A stretch of 64,000 bases of DNA. It comes from JADGQN01 sp035315185. GTDB lineage: Bacteria; Desulfobacterota; Syntrophorhabdia; Syntrophorhabdales; WCHB1-27. Numbering within the stretch: position 1 is the first letter of the stretch; each line of letters opens with the position of its first letter. The stretch covers positions 5,042 to 69,041 of the forward strand of contig DATFYE010000083.1 in the NCBI GenBank assembly GCA_035315185.1, read 5' to 3'. Under the pieces are notes generated by a model, which made no database searches, had not been told where the DNA came from, and was given only the letters and a program-made list of their open reading frames with translations. The translations under genes and the position numbers were made by a program. This document shows positions 51,470-60,752 of the stretch, piece after piece.

Positions 51470-51710
51470 AACAATGACCTCCTTTCTCAAAAGAGAACAC
51501 CGCAAGCTTCTTGGTTCCCGATCTCATCTTCGAACCTATTTGTTCTAAGAATACGACGGGTACACGGTTTGTAAATCTGCAGAGGCCGCAGGAAACTTCG
51601 TGTTTCAGGATTTCAATTGGTAATCTTCGATTTCTTAGGAGCAAGGGGCATTTTTTGCGCCTTTCAGCAAGAAGTAGGAAAAGTATCCTGCAGTGAATGA
51701 ACATGTGCCG

Positions 51711-52334
51711 TCAACGGCCCATTCCCATTCCAGAGCCGCCCCGTGAGCCCCGCCCTCCTGTTGGCCGCTGATCCGACTGGGAAGTATCCTTCTTGCATTC
51801 GCCAAGAGAGCCTGCCCCGCATTTCTTTCCATCGGGCCAGATTGCACCGGAGAAATCGGCACTGGAAATGTTGGCCCCCGAGAGGTCCGCGTTCGACAGG
51901 TCCGCACCGGACAGTCTTGCATGAGACAGATCGGCATTCGATAGTACGGCCTTGGGCAAATTGGCATGAGAAAGGTTGGCGCCTGACAGGTTGGCACCAC
52001 GGAGTTGAGCATCGGGTAGATCCGCACCCGAAAGATCAGCTCCGGAGAGGTTAGCATTGGTGAGCTTGGCGCGGGGCAGGTAAGCATTCCGCAGGATGGT
52101 GTTAGACAATTTTGTATCCGACAGGTTGGCGTCGGGTAATCTGGCACCGATAAGTTTCTTGCCGGACAAATCGGCAGCGGCCAGATCGGCTTGAGACAGG
52201 TCGCAGAACAGGCACTGCCCCGTTGCCGCAAGCTTGTCCAGATCTTCCTGCTTAAACCCGTAGGACCTGCCGGAACCAAGAAGCAACCCGACAAGGGCAA
52301 AACCGAGGATGGGAAGGACGCTCCTTTTCTTCAT
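51711..52334 (-). CDS. Secreted pentapeptide-repeat protein
   Basis: About 207 aa from the ATG at 52334. A signal peptide covers about 1-27 (cut near GRSYG). Then a run of A(D/N)LSx pentapeptides follows from about residue 48 to 165 (ADLSGADLSGADLPDAQLRG and similar), giving a right-handed quadrilateral helix. A Gly/Arg/Ser-rich tail ends it. The start of the mature part, QCLFCDLSQADL, has a CxxC. Role unknown. Confidence 0.85.
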   Translation of the reverse strand: MKKRSVLPILGFALVGLLLGSGRSYGFKQEDLDKLAATGQCLFCDLSQADLAAADLSGKKLIGARLPDANLSDTKLSNTILRNAYLPRAKLTNANLSGADLSGADLPDAQLRGANLSGANLSHANLPKAVLSNADLSHARLSGADLSNADLSGANISSADFSGAIWPDGKKCGAGSLGECKKDTSQSDQRPTGGRGSRGGSGMGMGR

Positions 52335-52488
52335 CACCATCCGGCATTGTATCTTTTTTCCATTTCTTGATCAAGACGCTATGCCCAGCTGATCAACTTT
52401 CGTAGCATCGTAACAAGAACACCAAGGTTTTCAGGATGATTACCGAGGGCCTAAGACACCAATAGCGTTGACGGAGGTGCGACCATGA

Positions 52489-52863
52489 TCAAGGACCTGT
52501 GCCTACGCGCCGCGGGCCGTACTGGACAACCGCCACTTCCTCTCCATCGATGAGCACACTTCCGACGCGGTGGGTTAGGGAGTCGTTGCCATCAACAGTC
52601 ACCAACACTTTCCCCTCACCGTGCTCCTGATTGACGGAAACGGTAATCCATGGAAATTCAGTTCTTACGCTGAAGGTGCACGTAGGCGCGGAAGCTTTAA
52701 CCTGTACCTCTGCAGTACCGCTGAAGACATCAAAAAAGTGGACAGTGTCCGGAGAGACCGAGAACGTGCATGAGGCATCCTGGCCGTAAGAGGTGGCGCC
52801 CATCACAGTAACGAGGAGCGTGATGCAGAGCACCACCGGTCCATTTCGTCTATTTGGTCTCAT
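52489..52863 (-). CDS. Secreted BACON-like single-domain protein
   Basis: A 124-aa protein from the ATG at 52863 (AAGGAGA upstream). A signal peptide (VVLCITLLVTVMGATSYG) is followed by one beta-sandwich domain of about 90 residues. SCTFSVSPDTVHF and FPWITVSVNQEHGEGKVLVTV are typical of BACON/Ig-like domains that bind carbohydrate or mucin. Two cysteines are positioned for a disulfide. Confidence 0.75.
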   Translation of the reverse strand: MRPNRRNGPVVLCITLLVTVMGATSYGQDASCTFSVSPDTVHFFDVFSGTAEVQVKASAPTCTFSVRTEFPWITVSVNQEHGEGKVLVTVDGNDSLTHRVGSVLIDGEEVAVVQYGPRRVGTGP

Positions 52864-52954
52864 ACGTATCTCCTTCCGAAAGGCTGCTCTCAATGGAGCG
52901 ACCACGATTCTTTTAGTTACTATAGTCGGACTATAAGCACCACGCGTGCTAATA

Positions 52955-53137
52955 TCAACCGGGCTTATCTTTTCTGTTCTGTCGCATCTTTTCGCCCTGT
53001 CTATGTTCTACCGTGGCTTTCACCATTACCGCCCGTAACAGTCGTCGAAAGAGATAAAGGGCAAACGTGAAGACTAAGGAAGTAACAAATGACACCGCGC
53101 GAGCTATCGGAGACGCCCTCCACTGGGTGCTACTCAT
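52955..53137 (-). CDS. 60-aa membrane protein coupled to a small lipoprotein
   Basis: The ATG at 53137 overlaps the stop of the lipoprotein gene (ATGA). The product has a short N-terminus (MSSTQWRASPIARAVS), one hydrophobic helix (FVTSLVFTFALYLF) and a strongly basic C-terminus rich in Arg and Lys. No family is known to me. Confidence 0.65.
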   Translation of the reverse strand: MSSTQWRASPIARAVSFVTSLVFTFALYLFRRLLRAVMVKATVEHRQGEKMRQNRKDKPG

Positions 53138-53232
53138 GTATCCGTCAGAGTATTGAAAATAAAGAGAGTCCCAACAGACGTACACCCGGTCAATAATAGA
53201 GCCGTCAACATCAAAATGATTTCTTTCCTCAT
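53134..53232 (-). CDS. 32-aa lipoprotein
   Basis: Begins at the ATG at 53232 behind AAAGGAGG. MRKEIILMLTALLLTGC is a clear type II signal peptide with the lipobox LLTGC; about 16 residues follow the lipidated Cys. It is translationally coupled to the 60-aa membrane protein. Confidence 0.7.
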   Translation of the reverse strand: MRKEIILMLTALLLTGCTSVGTLFIFNTLTDT

Positions 53233-53351
53233 TTTTTCCTCCTTTTGATTTTGTTGTTGCTATTGGCGTCAAACTTACAATACGCGATGAGCGGTTTATT
53301 GAATTTTGTTGCCAAACATACTAATATCCGGAGCCCGTGTTTTCTGAATCT

Positions 53352-53634
53352 CTAACCCACCAACTCTCCCAGCATCTTTTTGCACTCATTGATGAAACTC
53401 AAGACCTTTTCTCTTATGGCCTCCACTTCGGCCTCGTTATCTGGGCAAAATCTTCGTAGTCGCTATCCTGACGTTTTCGAAAGCCTTCTTGAAAATTTTG
53501 GTCACGTCCGGCCGGATGCTGCCGGTTTTGACAAAGTGGCGGTTAAAGAGGGCAATAGGCGGCGCGACCAAAGAAACGTTCGTAGTCAGGAACGCTTTAT
53601 GGTAAAATTTCGCAACACATTTTGTGCTTATCTC
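53352..53634 (-). pseudogene. HEPN-domain protein remnant
   Basis: On the minus strand a HEPN-like segment can be followed across frames. FYHKAFLTTNV and ALFNRHFVKTGSIRPDVTKI come first, then YEDFAQI in another frame. Then EAEVEAIREKVLSFINECKK appears in a third frame, ending at the TAG at 53352-53354. The N-terminal half (with the minimal nucleotidyltransferase partner usually found upstream) is missing. The reading is broken at least twice, so it is a decayed gene, probably the HEPN half of a MNT-HEPN toxin-antitoxin-like pair. Confidence 0.65.
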
Positions 53635-53649
53635 TGTGCCATCGCTCGT

Positions 53650-54639
53650 ATGAAAGTTCTTTTCCTCATTCAAGGTTTTGAAGTAGCTGCAAGCCGCTAC
53701 CGCGTGCTGCAGTACCTGCCCTACCTTGAATCCAAAAGGATAGAGTCTACCATCAGCCTTTATCCGAGGGGCATCGGCCAGCTCCTTCGATTCTTTCGCG
53801 AGCTTCCGCGCTACGATGTCCTGTTCCTTCAGAGAAAGCGTTTTCAGCCGGGCCTGCTTGGACTGCTGCGCCGCAAAGCCCGCCGCATTGTGTTTGACTT
53901 CGACGACGCCATCATGTATCACAACTCGAAGGCCTCTTCACCACACTCGCGCACGAGGCGGAGACGGTTTGCGGAGATGGTCAAAGCTTCTGACTATGTT
54001 GTCGCAGGCAACTCCTTCCTGGAGAAACAAGCGGAGCCCTTCACGAATCGCGTGGCAGTGATTCCATCTCCTATAGACACTACGCGGTATGCCCTCAAAG
54101 ATTATTCGACAAGGAAAGACACTGTCAGTATAGGCTGGATTGGTGACCACGGAAGCATCCACTATCTGGAGAGGATACACCAGGTCTTCGAGGAGTTAGG
54201 GCGGAAGTATCCTCAGGTTCGACTTGAAATCATCTGCGACATCTTCTTCGACTGCGACCACATCAAAGTCGTGAAAAAAATATGGAGCCAGGAAAGTGAA
54301 ATTGACGATCTGAGAAATCTCGACATTGGCGTAATGCCCTTGCTGGACGATCCCTGGTCATGGGGCAAGTGCGGGTTGAAGATCCTGCAATACTACGGTG
54401 TGGGCGTGCCCGCAGTCTGCACTCCGGTAGGTGTGAATAAAGATGTGGTCCAGGACAGTGTCAACGGTTTCTGGGCAATGACCCATGAGGAGTGGGTCGC
54501 AAAGCTCTCGACGCTCATCGAGGACGCGGAATTACGAAAAGCCATGGGTATCCGGGGAAATGAACTCGTCACAAAATCGTTTTCATTGCAAGCTTGCGCC
54601 CCGAGACTTGAGCAAGTATTGAGAGAAGTCGTGAGTTAG
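53650..54639 (+). CDS. Glycosyltransferase (GT4-like)
   Basis: About 329 aa from the ATG at 53650; the longer reading to 53380 runs over the HEPN remnant and is less likely. The Rossmann-type folds are visible: MKVLFLIQGFEVAASRYRVL, IVFDFDDAIM, SIGWIGDHGS and GVMPLLDDPWSWGKCGLKI. It has the C-terminal GT-B pattern (GVGVPAVCTPVG). It transfers a sugar from a nucleotide donor, probably to an envelope polymer. It stands alone. Confidence 0.85.
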   Translation: MKVLFLIQGFEVAASRYRVLQYLPYLESKRIESTISLYPRGIGQLLRFFRELPRYDVLFLQRKRFQPGLLGLLRRKARRIVFDFDDAIMYHNSKASSPHSRTRRRRFAEMVKASDYVVAGNSFLEKQAEPFTNRVAVIPSPIDTTRYALKDYSTRKDTVSIGWIGDHGSIHYLERIHQVFEELGRKYPQVRLEIICDIFFDCDHIKVVKKIWSQESEIDDLRNLDIGVMPLLDDPWSWGKCGLKILQYYGVGVPAVCTPVGVNKDVVQDSVNGFWAMTHEEWVAKLSTLIEDAELRKAMGIRGNELVTKSFSLQACAPRLEQVLREVVS

Positions 54640-54754
54640 AGTGGAGGGGATACCCGGCTGGCCATTTTTGCAGGGGTCGAGCAAAATTTTCCGGGCGCCT
54701 CTGCCAAATAGATGTCCACGGATTTTGCCTTCGGCGTTGCCCCTTGTATTTGTC

Positions 54755-54783
54755 TTGACATTCGATGGCTCCGTTTTTGATAA
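54755..54783 (+). promoter_or_regulatory. Sigma-70 promoter of the TAXI binding-protein gene
   Basis: TTGACA (54755-54760), 17 bases, TGATAA (54778-54783); the leader is about 100 bases with GGAGGGAG before the start. Confidence 0.55.
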
Positions 54784-54892
54784 TTGAGAGGCACCTTGAT
54801 CGTAACGCAGAACACAGAATTCCAGGCTTCTTAAGGTCTTGAAGAAACAGCGACGAAACCCTTAATGTTCGAGTAAGGGTCAGGAGGGAGCT

Positions 54893-55873
54893 ATGAGTTT
54901 GAAGGTGTTTAGTTCTATCCTCTCGTTCGCCGTCCTTCTCTTATTCAGTGGGGCTGCTCCCGTATTGGCTCAACAGCAGCAGCTCGTCGGCTTCGCCAGC
55001 CCCGCTGCCGGAGGGCTTTCTTACATAACTGTCACGGGTATGGTCAACACGGTCAACAAGTACATGCCCGGAAACGTGAGGTTCACGCACGAAGCCACCA
55101 CGGGCACGCTGGACATGGTCAGGCGCCTGCAAATAGCCTACGGCCAGAAGAAAGAGATGCTGGCCGCTTTCGGAACCCCTGACGGATGGAATGCGTACAA
55201 AGGGGAGGCAGAGTATAAGGGCAAGGGCTTCAGCCAGCTCCGCGCGGTTATCTTCAATCACGTCGTGGATCTCTATCTAGCGGTGCCGGCCAACTCGCCC
55301 ATCAAATCCTACGCGGACATCAAAGGCAAACGGATCGGTATGGGAGGGCCGGGTAGCTCACCCGCCAACCTGGGCCACCTCATCCTTGAATATTACGGCG
55401 TGACCAGGAAGGACTTCAAGCCCTTCTACTACGTGTACAAGGAGACCGTGGAAGGCATACAGGATGGCTCACTTGACGGCGGCTTTCTTGCGGGTGGCTA
55501 TCCCATGCCCTCCTATCTCGAGCTCTCCACCAGGTTCAACGCACGCATTGTCCCCGTGGATGAAAAGATGGCCAACAAGATCATCGCGGATCATCCAGGC
55601 CATTACCAGAACGTGGTTAAGGCAAAATCATATAAAGGACTTGAACAGGACACGCGTATTCTCGGCTGGACAAGCGCAGTCTGGACCCATGCCGGTGCGA
55701 GCAACGATCTCGTCTACACCTTTCTCAAGACGCTCTTCGACCACAAGGAGGAGTATTACCAGATCCACCAGGATGCGCGAGGCCTCACGCTGGAGAATGC
55801 CACCAAGACCATCCTCGTACCGTTTCACCCTGGTGCCGAGAAGTACCTGAAGGAGAAGGGTGCCATCAAGTAA
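54893..55873 (+). CDS. TAXI-family TRAP solute-binding protein (orphan)
   Basis: A 326-aa protein with a signal peptide at 1-26 (cut near VLAQQ). Residues 140-165 (YADIKGKRIGMGGPGSSPAN) and the later DGGFLAGGYP match the TAXI subclass of TRAP binding proteins. The permease (DctQM fusion) that such proteins serve is not encoded nearby. The ligand is unknown; TAXI proteins often bind carboxylates or amino acids. Confidence 0.88.
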   Translation: MSLKVFSSILSFAVLLLFSGAAPVLAQQQQLVGFASPAAGGLSYITVTGMVNTVNKYMPGNVRFTHEATTGTLDMVRRLQIAYGQKKEMLAAFGTPDGWNAYKGEAEYKGKGFSQLRAVIFNHVVDLYLAVPANSPIKSYADIKGKRIGMGGPGSSPANLGHLILEYYGVTRKDFKPFYYVYKETVEGIQDGSLDGGFLAGGYPMPSYLELSTRFNARIVPVDEKMANKIIADHPGHYQNVVKAKSYKGLEQDTRILGWTSAVWTHAGASNDLVYTFLKTLFDHKEEYYQIHQDARGLTLENATKTILVPFHPGAEKYLKEKGAIK

Positions 55874-55964
55874 ACGCCTAAAAAATAGCAGCCTCCACCC
55901 TTGGCATTGTTCCTGCATGTACTTATATTGAAAGAGCCATTTGATCCTATAGGGGGCAGGAAAC

Positions 55965-56669
55965 ATGATCGAACGGAAGGCGATCTTGCAAATAACTAAA
56001 GCGATTATTCTTGGCCTGCGAAACGGTCTTGCCAACCCTTCGGAGCGCATCAAGCAGAACATCATAGAGGAGCTTGCAGAAATCCTCGGCGTGGAGCGAT
56101 GTGTGATCTTCAAGCTGGGTTGTGAGGATGTCGACGGATCGACAGAAGATTTTTGCGAGATCATAGCGGGAGTTCCCCTGTCAGAGTACCAGGCCGATTT
56201 CGCCAAGAAGGCGCTGCTCGAGATTCATCCTGATCTGAAAGCGGCAGTGGAAAATAGGGGTATGCTTTTGATCAAGGATCCTCATAACGATAGCCGGACC
56301 GCATATTTCAAAGGCATCGTTGAAAGAAAGCACGTGTCTGAAATTCTTTATGTCCCGCTCTTTATGGAAGAAGGCGGGCAGCCAATGGGGGTCATTGTAC
56401 TTGACGCTGTTCAGGGAAAGAGATTCAATGAGGACGAACTCCAGTTCTGCTCCGAAGTGGCTGACCTCTTGAGTTTGTTGCTTGAGCAGGAGAGGGTCAT
56501 TTTGCAGCATTTCAGGGATGAGATCATAAACAAGATAGTTCCGCTCGGAGGCTTCGCCAAGAGATTACGCGAGAATTTGCAGACGACTCTGAACTATATC
56601 GAAATCATTCATGAGCATGCATCAGAAATAAGCACGATAGTCCCAAAGAAGTTGGGTCGAGGTCTATAG
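55965..56669 (+). CDS. GAF-domain protein
   Basis: A 234-aa soluble protein. The first 170 residues form a GAF fold (NIIEELAEILGVERCVIFKL; YVPLFMEEGGQPMGVIVLDAV). A C-terminal helical tail of about 45 residues (FAKRLRENLQTTLNYIEIIH) could be a dimerisation or partner-binding helix. There is no kinase or output domain. It may sense a small ligand or redox state for a partner that is not next door. Confidence 0.78.
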   Translation: MIERKAILQITKAIILGLRNGLANPSERIKQNIIEELAEILGVERCVIFKLGCEDVDGSTEDFCEIIAGVPLSEYQADFAKKALLEIHPDLKAAVENRGMLLIKDPHNDSRTAYFKGIVERKHVSEILYVPLFMEEGGQPMGVIVLDAVQGKRFNEDELQFCSEVADLLSLLLEQERVILQHFRDEIINKIVPLGGFAKRLRENLQTTLNYIEIIHEHASEISTIVPKKLGRGL

Positions 56670-56809
56670 AGCAGAGGAGGCTGATGGGGCCGCGCTCTGA
56701 CACACGTTCTTCTCCTTCCCTCTTTACTTAAGAATCCAAATTGAAACCTACGGACTTTTTGTGGCAATGCGAGCAATAATATTTTTCTGTCAGGGTTGAC
56801 TTTAACTTC

Positions 56810-56838
56810 TTGCTGCTTTAAAGAAACAAGAGTACAAT
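56810..56838 (+). promoter_or_regulatory. Sigma-70 promoter of the zinc-ribbon gene
   Basis: TTGCTG (56810-56815), 17 bases, TACAAT (56833-56838). Confidence 0.5.
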
Positions 56839-56933
56839 TAATTGATGATCGCGGAATGCGGCGGAATAGCTGGATACTGTTTGATGATCTATATGCGTCC
56901 GATGCTCAAGGACATCCGGAAAGGAGGAACCAC

Positions 56934-57263
56934 ATGATATGCAACAAGTGCGGTTTCGGGCATATGGTCGATGACAGTCATTACGACATCAAGGTGTACA
57001 AGTGTTGGGTGTGCGGCAACAGGATCTATGTGGATCACCCCAAGCGGTGGGGCTTTCTCGTCTGTTCCAGGTGCGGCAATGATGTGGATGAGGAGAATGA
57101 ACTGGGTTACTGCAGGGACTGTCTGAAACTCCTCGCCATCCACGTTGATCGGGTGAAGGGGCGCACTTACGGGGAAATGGTCTGCGCGTGCGGCACAACC
57201 TTTATCAGAAGGAGCCCTACGCAGATGTTTCATTCCAAGAATTGCAGGAACCATAGAAGCTGA
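56934..57263 (+). CDS. Small multi-zinc-ribbon protein
   Basis: A 109-aa protein behind AAAGGAGG. Four Cys pairs or near-pairs (CNKCG, CWVCG, CSRCG with CRDC, CACG followed by a late C) alternate with aromatic/basic residues, giving two to three zinc ribbons. The last part (RSPTQMFHSKNCRNHR) resembles zinc-binding CRNH-type RNA-binding tails. Probably nucleic-acid or protein binding; not a named family. Confidence 0.72.
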   Translation: MICNKCGFGHMVDDSHYDIKVYKCWVCGNRIYVDHPKRWGFLVCSRCGNDVDEENELGYCRDCLKLLAIHVDRVKGRTYGEMVCACGTTFIRRSPTQMFHSKNCRNHRS

Positions 57264-57438
57264 GTAACATCACTCCTTTATTTCTCCCGGATCTCCCAAT
57301 ATCTTTGTTTCATAAATCCTGACGGTTTCTGGTTTGCCTCCCTCCCTTGCAATACTATATTCGAAAGCCTTACGTTTACAATATATGAGAGCGGCCTCAG
57401 GACAAACGGGAATGATGAGTGACGGGGAGGATAGGAAG

Positions 57439-57636
57439 ATGAGACGAAAGTATCAAGGGAAGCTCCTTATGCTAATGCTGATCGGAGGCCTTGTCGCAAT
57501 AAGCGGCTGCGCCGGCTATGACCGCACGAAGGGTGTAGGGTGCAGTCCCGCGAGACCCGGCGACGCCTGCGAGAAACAACCGGACGAGAACCAAAGACCG
57601 GCATGGTTCTATATCAGCCCGCCCGGGACATGGTAG
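57439..57636 (+). CDS. Small lipoprotein
   Basis: A 65-aa protein behind GGATAGGAAG. The lipobox AISGC sits at about residue 20-24. The mature part of about 41 residues is polar with two more cysteines (VGCSPARPGDACE) and ends in PAWFYISPPGTW. Function unknown. Confidence 0.7.
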   Translation: MRRKYQGKLLMLMLIGGLVAISGCAGYDRTKGVGCSPARPGDACEKQPDENQRPAWFYISPPGTW

Positions 57637-57768
57637 CGTGGTCTTTAAATCTGTTTCGCCCTGTGATTTTGATTTGAGCGCCGCTATTTTTTCGAACGGT
57701 GACAAACAGATTCGCCGTTTCGATAATGGTCGGTTCTGGCAGGCAGTCAGGCAGCCTGCCTGTACGTG

Positions 57769-57797
57769 TTGATGTGCATGACAGCGTGTGATATAGT
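57769..57797 (+). promoter_or_regulatory. Promoter of the DUF4175-to-DUF58 operon
   Basis: TTGATG (57769-57774), 17 bases, TATAGT (57792-57797). The transcript would begin about ten bases before the GTG start, leaving almost no leader. Confidence 0.5.
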
Positions 57798-57815
57798 TGT
57801 AGTTCCCACAAGAGT

Positions 57816-60752
57816 GTGGCGGTGGCAACGGTGAACGTGGATCGTGATTATAGCCGCCTTTCTCAGTTTCTCAAGAGTCTGGCTCTCCGTCATCAGTTCC
57901 TTGGTCTCATTGAATTTCTTATCTTGCTTACCTCGGGAATTGTCCTGATACTGCTGGGAAGCCTCTTTGTCTTCAGGCTCAAAGACGTATTTCCCTACCT
58001 TCCCTTCATCTATTCCCTGGGCTCTACCCTCTTTCTCGTTTGTCTCATCTGGCTTGGCGCACGACACGTTTTTCCGAAACCTTCTATCGTCCGAATCGCG
58101 CGAGGGCTGGAGCAAAAATTCCCGACCCTTAAAGACGATGTGACCAACTCCATTCTCCTTGTTGATGAGATGAAAACAGGCAATGTCATCGGCCAGATCT
58201 CGAAGGCACTCGTTATAGCCCAGCTTAAAAGAACCGTGGGGAAAATTGATACCATCAAGCTGGCGGAAGTGGTGGACCTGAAAAGAGGCCTCCGCCATCT
58301 GCGGCTTCTCCTGCCCCTCGCCATGATCCTTTGCCTTGTTCTCGTCGCGGATCCCCAGTTCCTTGGCCGGTCATTGGCCCTGATCGTCCATCCACTCTCA
58401 GATTTACCGTCAAGGCAAACATCGATCTCGCTGGAGCCGAAGAGTTCGGTCGTCGTGCGCGGGACATCCCTGAACATCAGAGCCATCGCTACCGGCCACG
58501 TGCCTGCAACACTGACGTTGATAATCCGGCCTGAAGGCAGTGAGCCCCTCCGGTTCGCCATGGAGTCCGAAGGGAACGGGCGATTCAGTCATCATGTAGC
58601 AGCCATCCAGACCTCTTTTCAGTATCAGGCGTACAACGGTAAAGCTTTCTCTCCCGTCGGCGCTGTTCGCGTGGTCGATGCCCCGGACTTACGTAACCTG
58701 AAACTTACCCTCATTCCGCCCAGCTATACCCATCTCCAGAACGAAACGAGAGACGGCGGCCATATAGAGGCTCTCAAGGGCACTCTGGTGACGCTTGTCG
58801 CACTGACGACCAAAGGCGTTAAGGAAGGAGAGCTCGTACTGAATGAAGGGAGCCGACACCTTCTTGAGGCAGACGGCGAACGCCTGACAGGAAGCCTGCT
58901 CGTATTGGAACCTGCTGCATACACGATCAGACTGAAAGATCAATTCGGCTTTCAAAACCTTAATCCGGTTTCTTACCAGATCCGGGTGGTACCAGACACG
59001 TATCCGGAGGCCAGTATCATGAGCCCGGCAAAGGACCTTGAGGTCACGGGTGATGAAGTAATCCCACTTGTCTACAGCGCCAGGGATGACTTTGAAGTGA
59101 CATCGGTAAGGCTTACGTTTCAGCTCAAGGGTCAGGAACGCACCATTAGCCTGAGAGGCGGCAACGAAGGCCGGTCTGTCGGTCCCGAGACGTTCAAATG
59201 GGATCTCTCCACCCTCGGCCTCTTACCCGGTGATAGCATGACCTATCGTATCGAAGTTGAGGACAATGACGCTGTGTCCGGACCGAAGAAGGGTTACTCC
59301 CAAAGCTTCACGCTCTCGGTCAGGGACGAGAGGGCACAAGCGTTGAAAGAGGGCGAGGCGGCTCAAGACCTGGCCGACGCGTTATTAGATCTTCTTGCCA
59401 ACCAGCTGGAGGGTTCCCACGAGACAAAAGCTCTTACAAAACAGATGGAGGATATACTGAGGCACGTAGATAAGGCGCTGGCCGAGGTCGGCAACAGGGT
59501 GGAGCGCTTCGACCTGGAGGCGCTTCGGCGGAACCTCTCTTCCCTGAAGGAGAGAATAGCTCAGGAACAGAAGGAGAAGGTGACGCAAGAGATGGAGAGG
59601 CTCGCTCTTCTGGCGGAGGACGTAGCAAAAAGGTCGAGGATGAGCGAGGTTGAGGCCATGGCCCGGGAATTAAAGAACAGGCAGAGACACCTTATCGATG
59701 CGCTCAAGGAATTCAAAGGACCCCTTAACAAGGAAGCGATGGAGCGGGTCATGAAGGAGTTAAAGGAACTGGAAGAGCTCCTTCGTTCAGTCATGGATGC
59801 TCTGAGTAAGATGGCCACGACCCTGCCGGATGAATTTATCAACAGTCAGGAGCTATCCGGGCTGGAATTCCAGGACCTCTTCAAGGATTTAGATGAGATG
59901 TATCAGAAGCTGATGGCAGGAGACGTCGCAGCAGCGCTGGAGGCGGCGCAGAGGTTGATGCAGCAGCTCTCTGAAATGATGGCAGGTCTGGGAAGGGCCG
60001 GAACGAGGGCGGGGACCTCTCCGTTTGACAGGCTGCAAGCAGAGATGTCCCGCCAGTCGGGAGAACTCGATAAGATTGTGGCTGAGCAAAAAGAGATCCT
60101 CGAAGAAACAGAGAAGACCAATCAGGCCATCAACGAAGCTCTGGAGAAAGAGACCTCACCTGGTCGCGACGAGGTCATGCGGGATCTCGATCGCGAAAGA
60201 TTCCCGGACCTCTCCGACCGCCAGGAATATCTGAAGCAGCGGACGAAGAATTTTCTTGAAAAGCTTGAGATGATGGCCCAACTCTTTCCAGGTATGGACA
60301 CGGAGGTCCTCAAGGATATAGAAGGAGCCACAGACTCGATGCATGATGCTGCAGGAAGGCTTAAGCGCGAAGATGCGCCCGGCGCCATACCGCCCGAGGA
60401 GGAGGCTATCCGGAAGTTGTCCAAATCGCAGGAGGCGATGCAGCAGATGGCGCAGCAGATGGGCATGCGCATGCAGGCTGCACGCTGGGGCTACCAGCTG
60501 GTTTATGATCCGAGGTCCGGATGGTACTACGGTCCATGGGCCCCCATGCCCACACTTCCTCAACCTGAGCTCTACTTCCCCAGGGAGAAAGGCTATACGG
60601 GCATCGACAAAGAAGAGTTTGATCCGCCGTCGAAAAATGCTTACCAGGTGCCGAAAATGTTCCGGGAAAAAATCATGGATTCGCTCAAAGAAGAGGTTCC
60701 GGAGCAGTACAAGCGGGATACACAACGTTACCTGAGAGACCTTGCCGAATGA
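57816..60752 (+). CDS. Large membrane-anchored DUF4175-like protein
   Basis: A 978-aa protein from a GTG. Two membrane helices lie at about 30-52 and 65-85 and a third near 165-180. Beta-rich extracytoplasmic repeats follow at about 195-500 (Ig-like, SISLEPKSSVVVRGTSLNIR and similar). A long Glu/Lys/Leu coiled-coil region covers about 510-880 and a Pro/Tyr-rich end follows (GWYYGPWAPMPTLPQPELYF). This resembles DUF4175 proteins encoded with MoxR, DUF58 and TPR proteins. It is probably an envelope scaffold for the MoxR system; its function is not established. Confidence 0.78.
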   Translation: MAVATVNVDRDYSRLSQFLKSLALRHQFLGLIEFLILLTSGIVLILLGSLFVFRLKDVFPYLPFIYSLGSTLFLVCLIWLGARHVFPKPSIVRIARGLEQKFPTLKDDVTNSILLVDEMKTGNVIGQISKALVIAQLKRTVGKIDTIKLAEVVDLKRGLRHLRLLLPLAMILCLVLVADPQFLGRSLALIVHPLSDLPSRQTSISLEPKSSVVVRGTSLNIRAIATGHVPATLTLIIRPEGSEPLRFAMESEGNGRFSHHVAAIQTSFQYQAYNGKAFSPVGAVRVVDAPDLRNLKLTLIPPSYTHLQNETRDGGHIEALKGTLVTLVALTTKGVKEGELVLNEGSRHLLEADGERLTGSLLVLEPAAYTIRLKDQFGFQNLNPVSYQIRVVPDTYPEASIMSPAKDLEVTGDEVIPLVYSARDDFEVTSVRLTFQLKGQERTISLRGGNEGRSVGPETFKWDLSTLGLLPGDSMTYRIEVEDNDAVSGPKKGYSQSFTLSVRDERAQALKEGEAAQDLADALLDLLANQLEGSHETKALTKQMEDILRHVDKALAEVGNRVERFDLEALRRNLSSLKERIAQEQKEKVTQEMERLALLAEDVAKRSRMSEVEAMARELKNRQRHLIDALKEFKGPLNKEAMERVMKELKELEELLRSVMDALSKMATTLPDEFINSQELSGLEFQDLFKDLDEMYQKLMAGDVAAALEAAQRLMQQLSEMMAGLGRAGTRAGTSPFDRLQAEMSRQSGELDKIVAEQKEILEETEKTNQAINEALEKETSPGRDEVMRDLDRERFPDLSDRQEYLKQRTKNFLEKLEMMAQLFPGMDTEVLKDIEGATDSMHDAAGRLKREDAPGAIPPEEEAIRKLSKSQEAMQQMAQQMGMRMQAARWGYQLVYDPRSGWYYGPWAPMPTLPQPELYFPREKGYTGIDKEEFDPPSKNAYQVPKMFREKIMDSLKEEVPEQYKRDTQRYLRDLAE

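Noticed and set aside
53380..53649. N-terminal extension of the glycosyltransferase
   Set aside because: It overlaps the HEPN remnant, lacks a ribosome site, and the conserved fold begins at the ATG at 53650.
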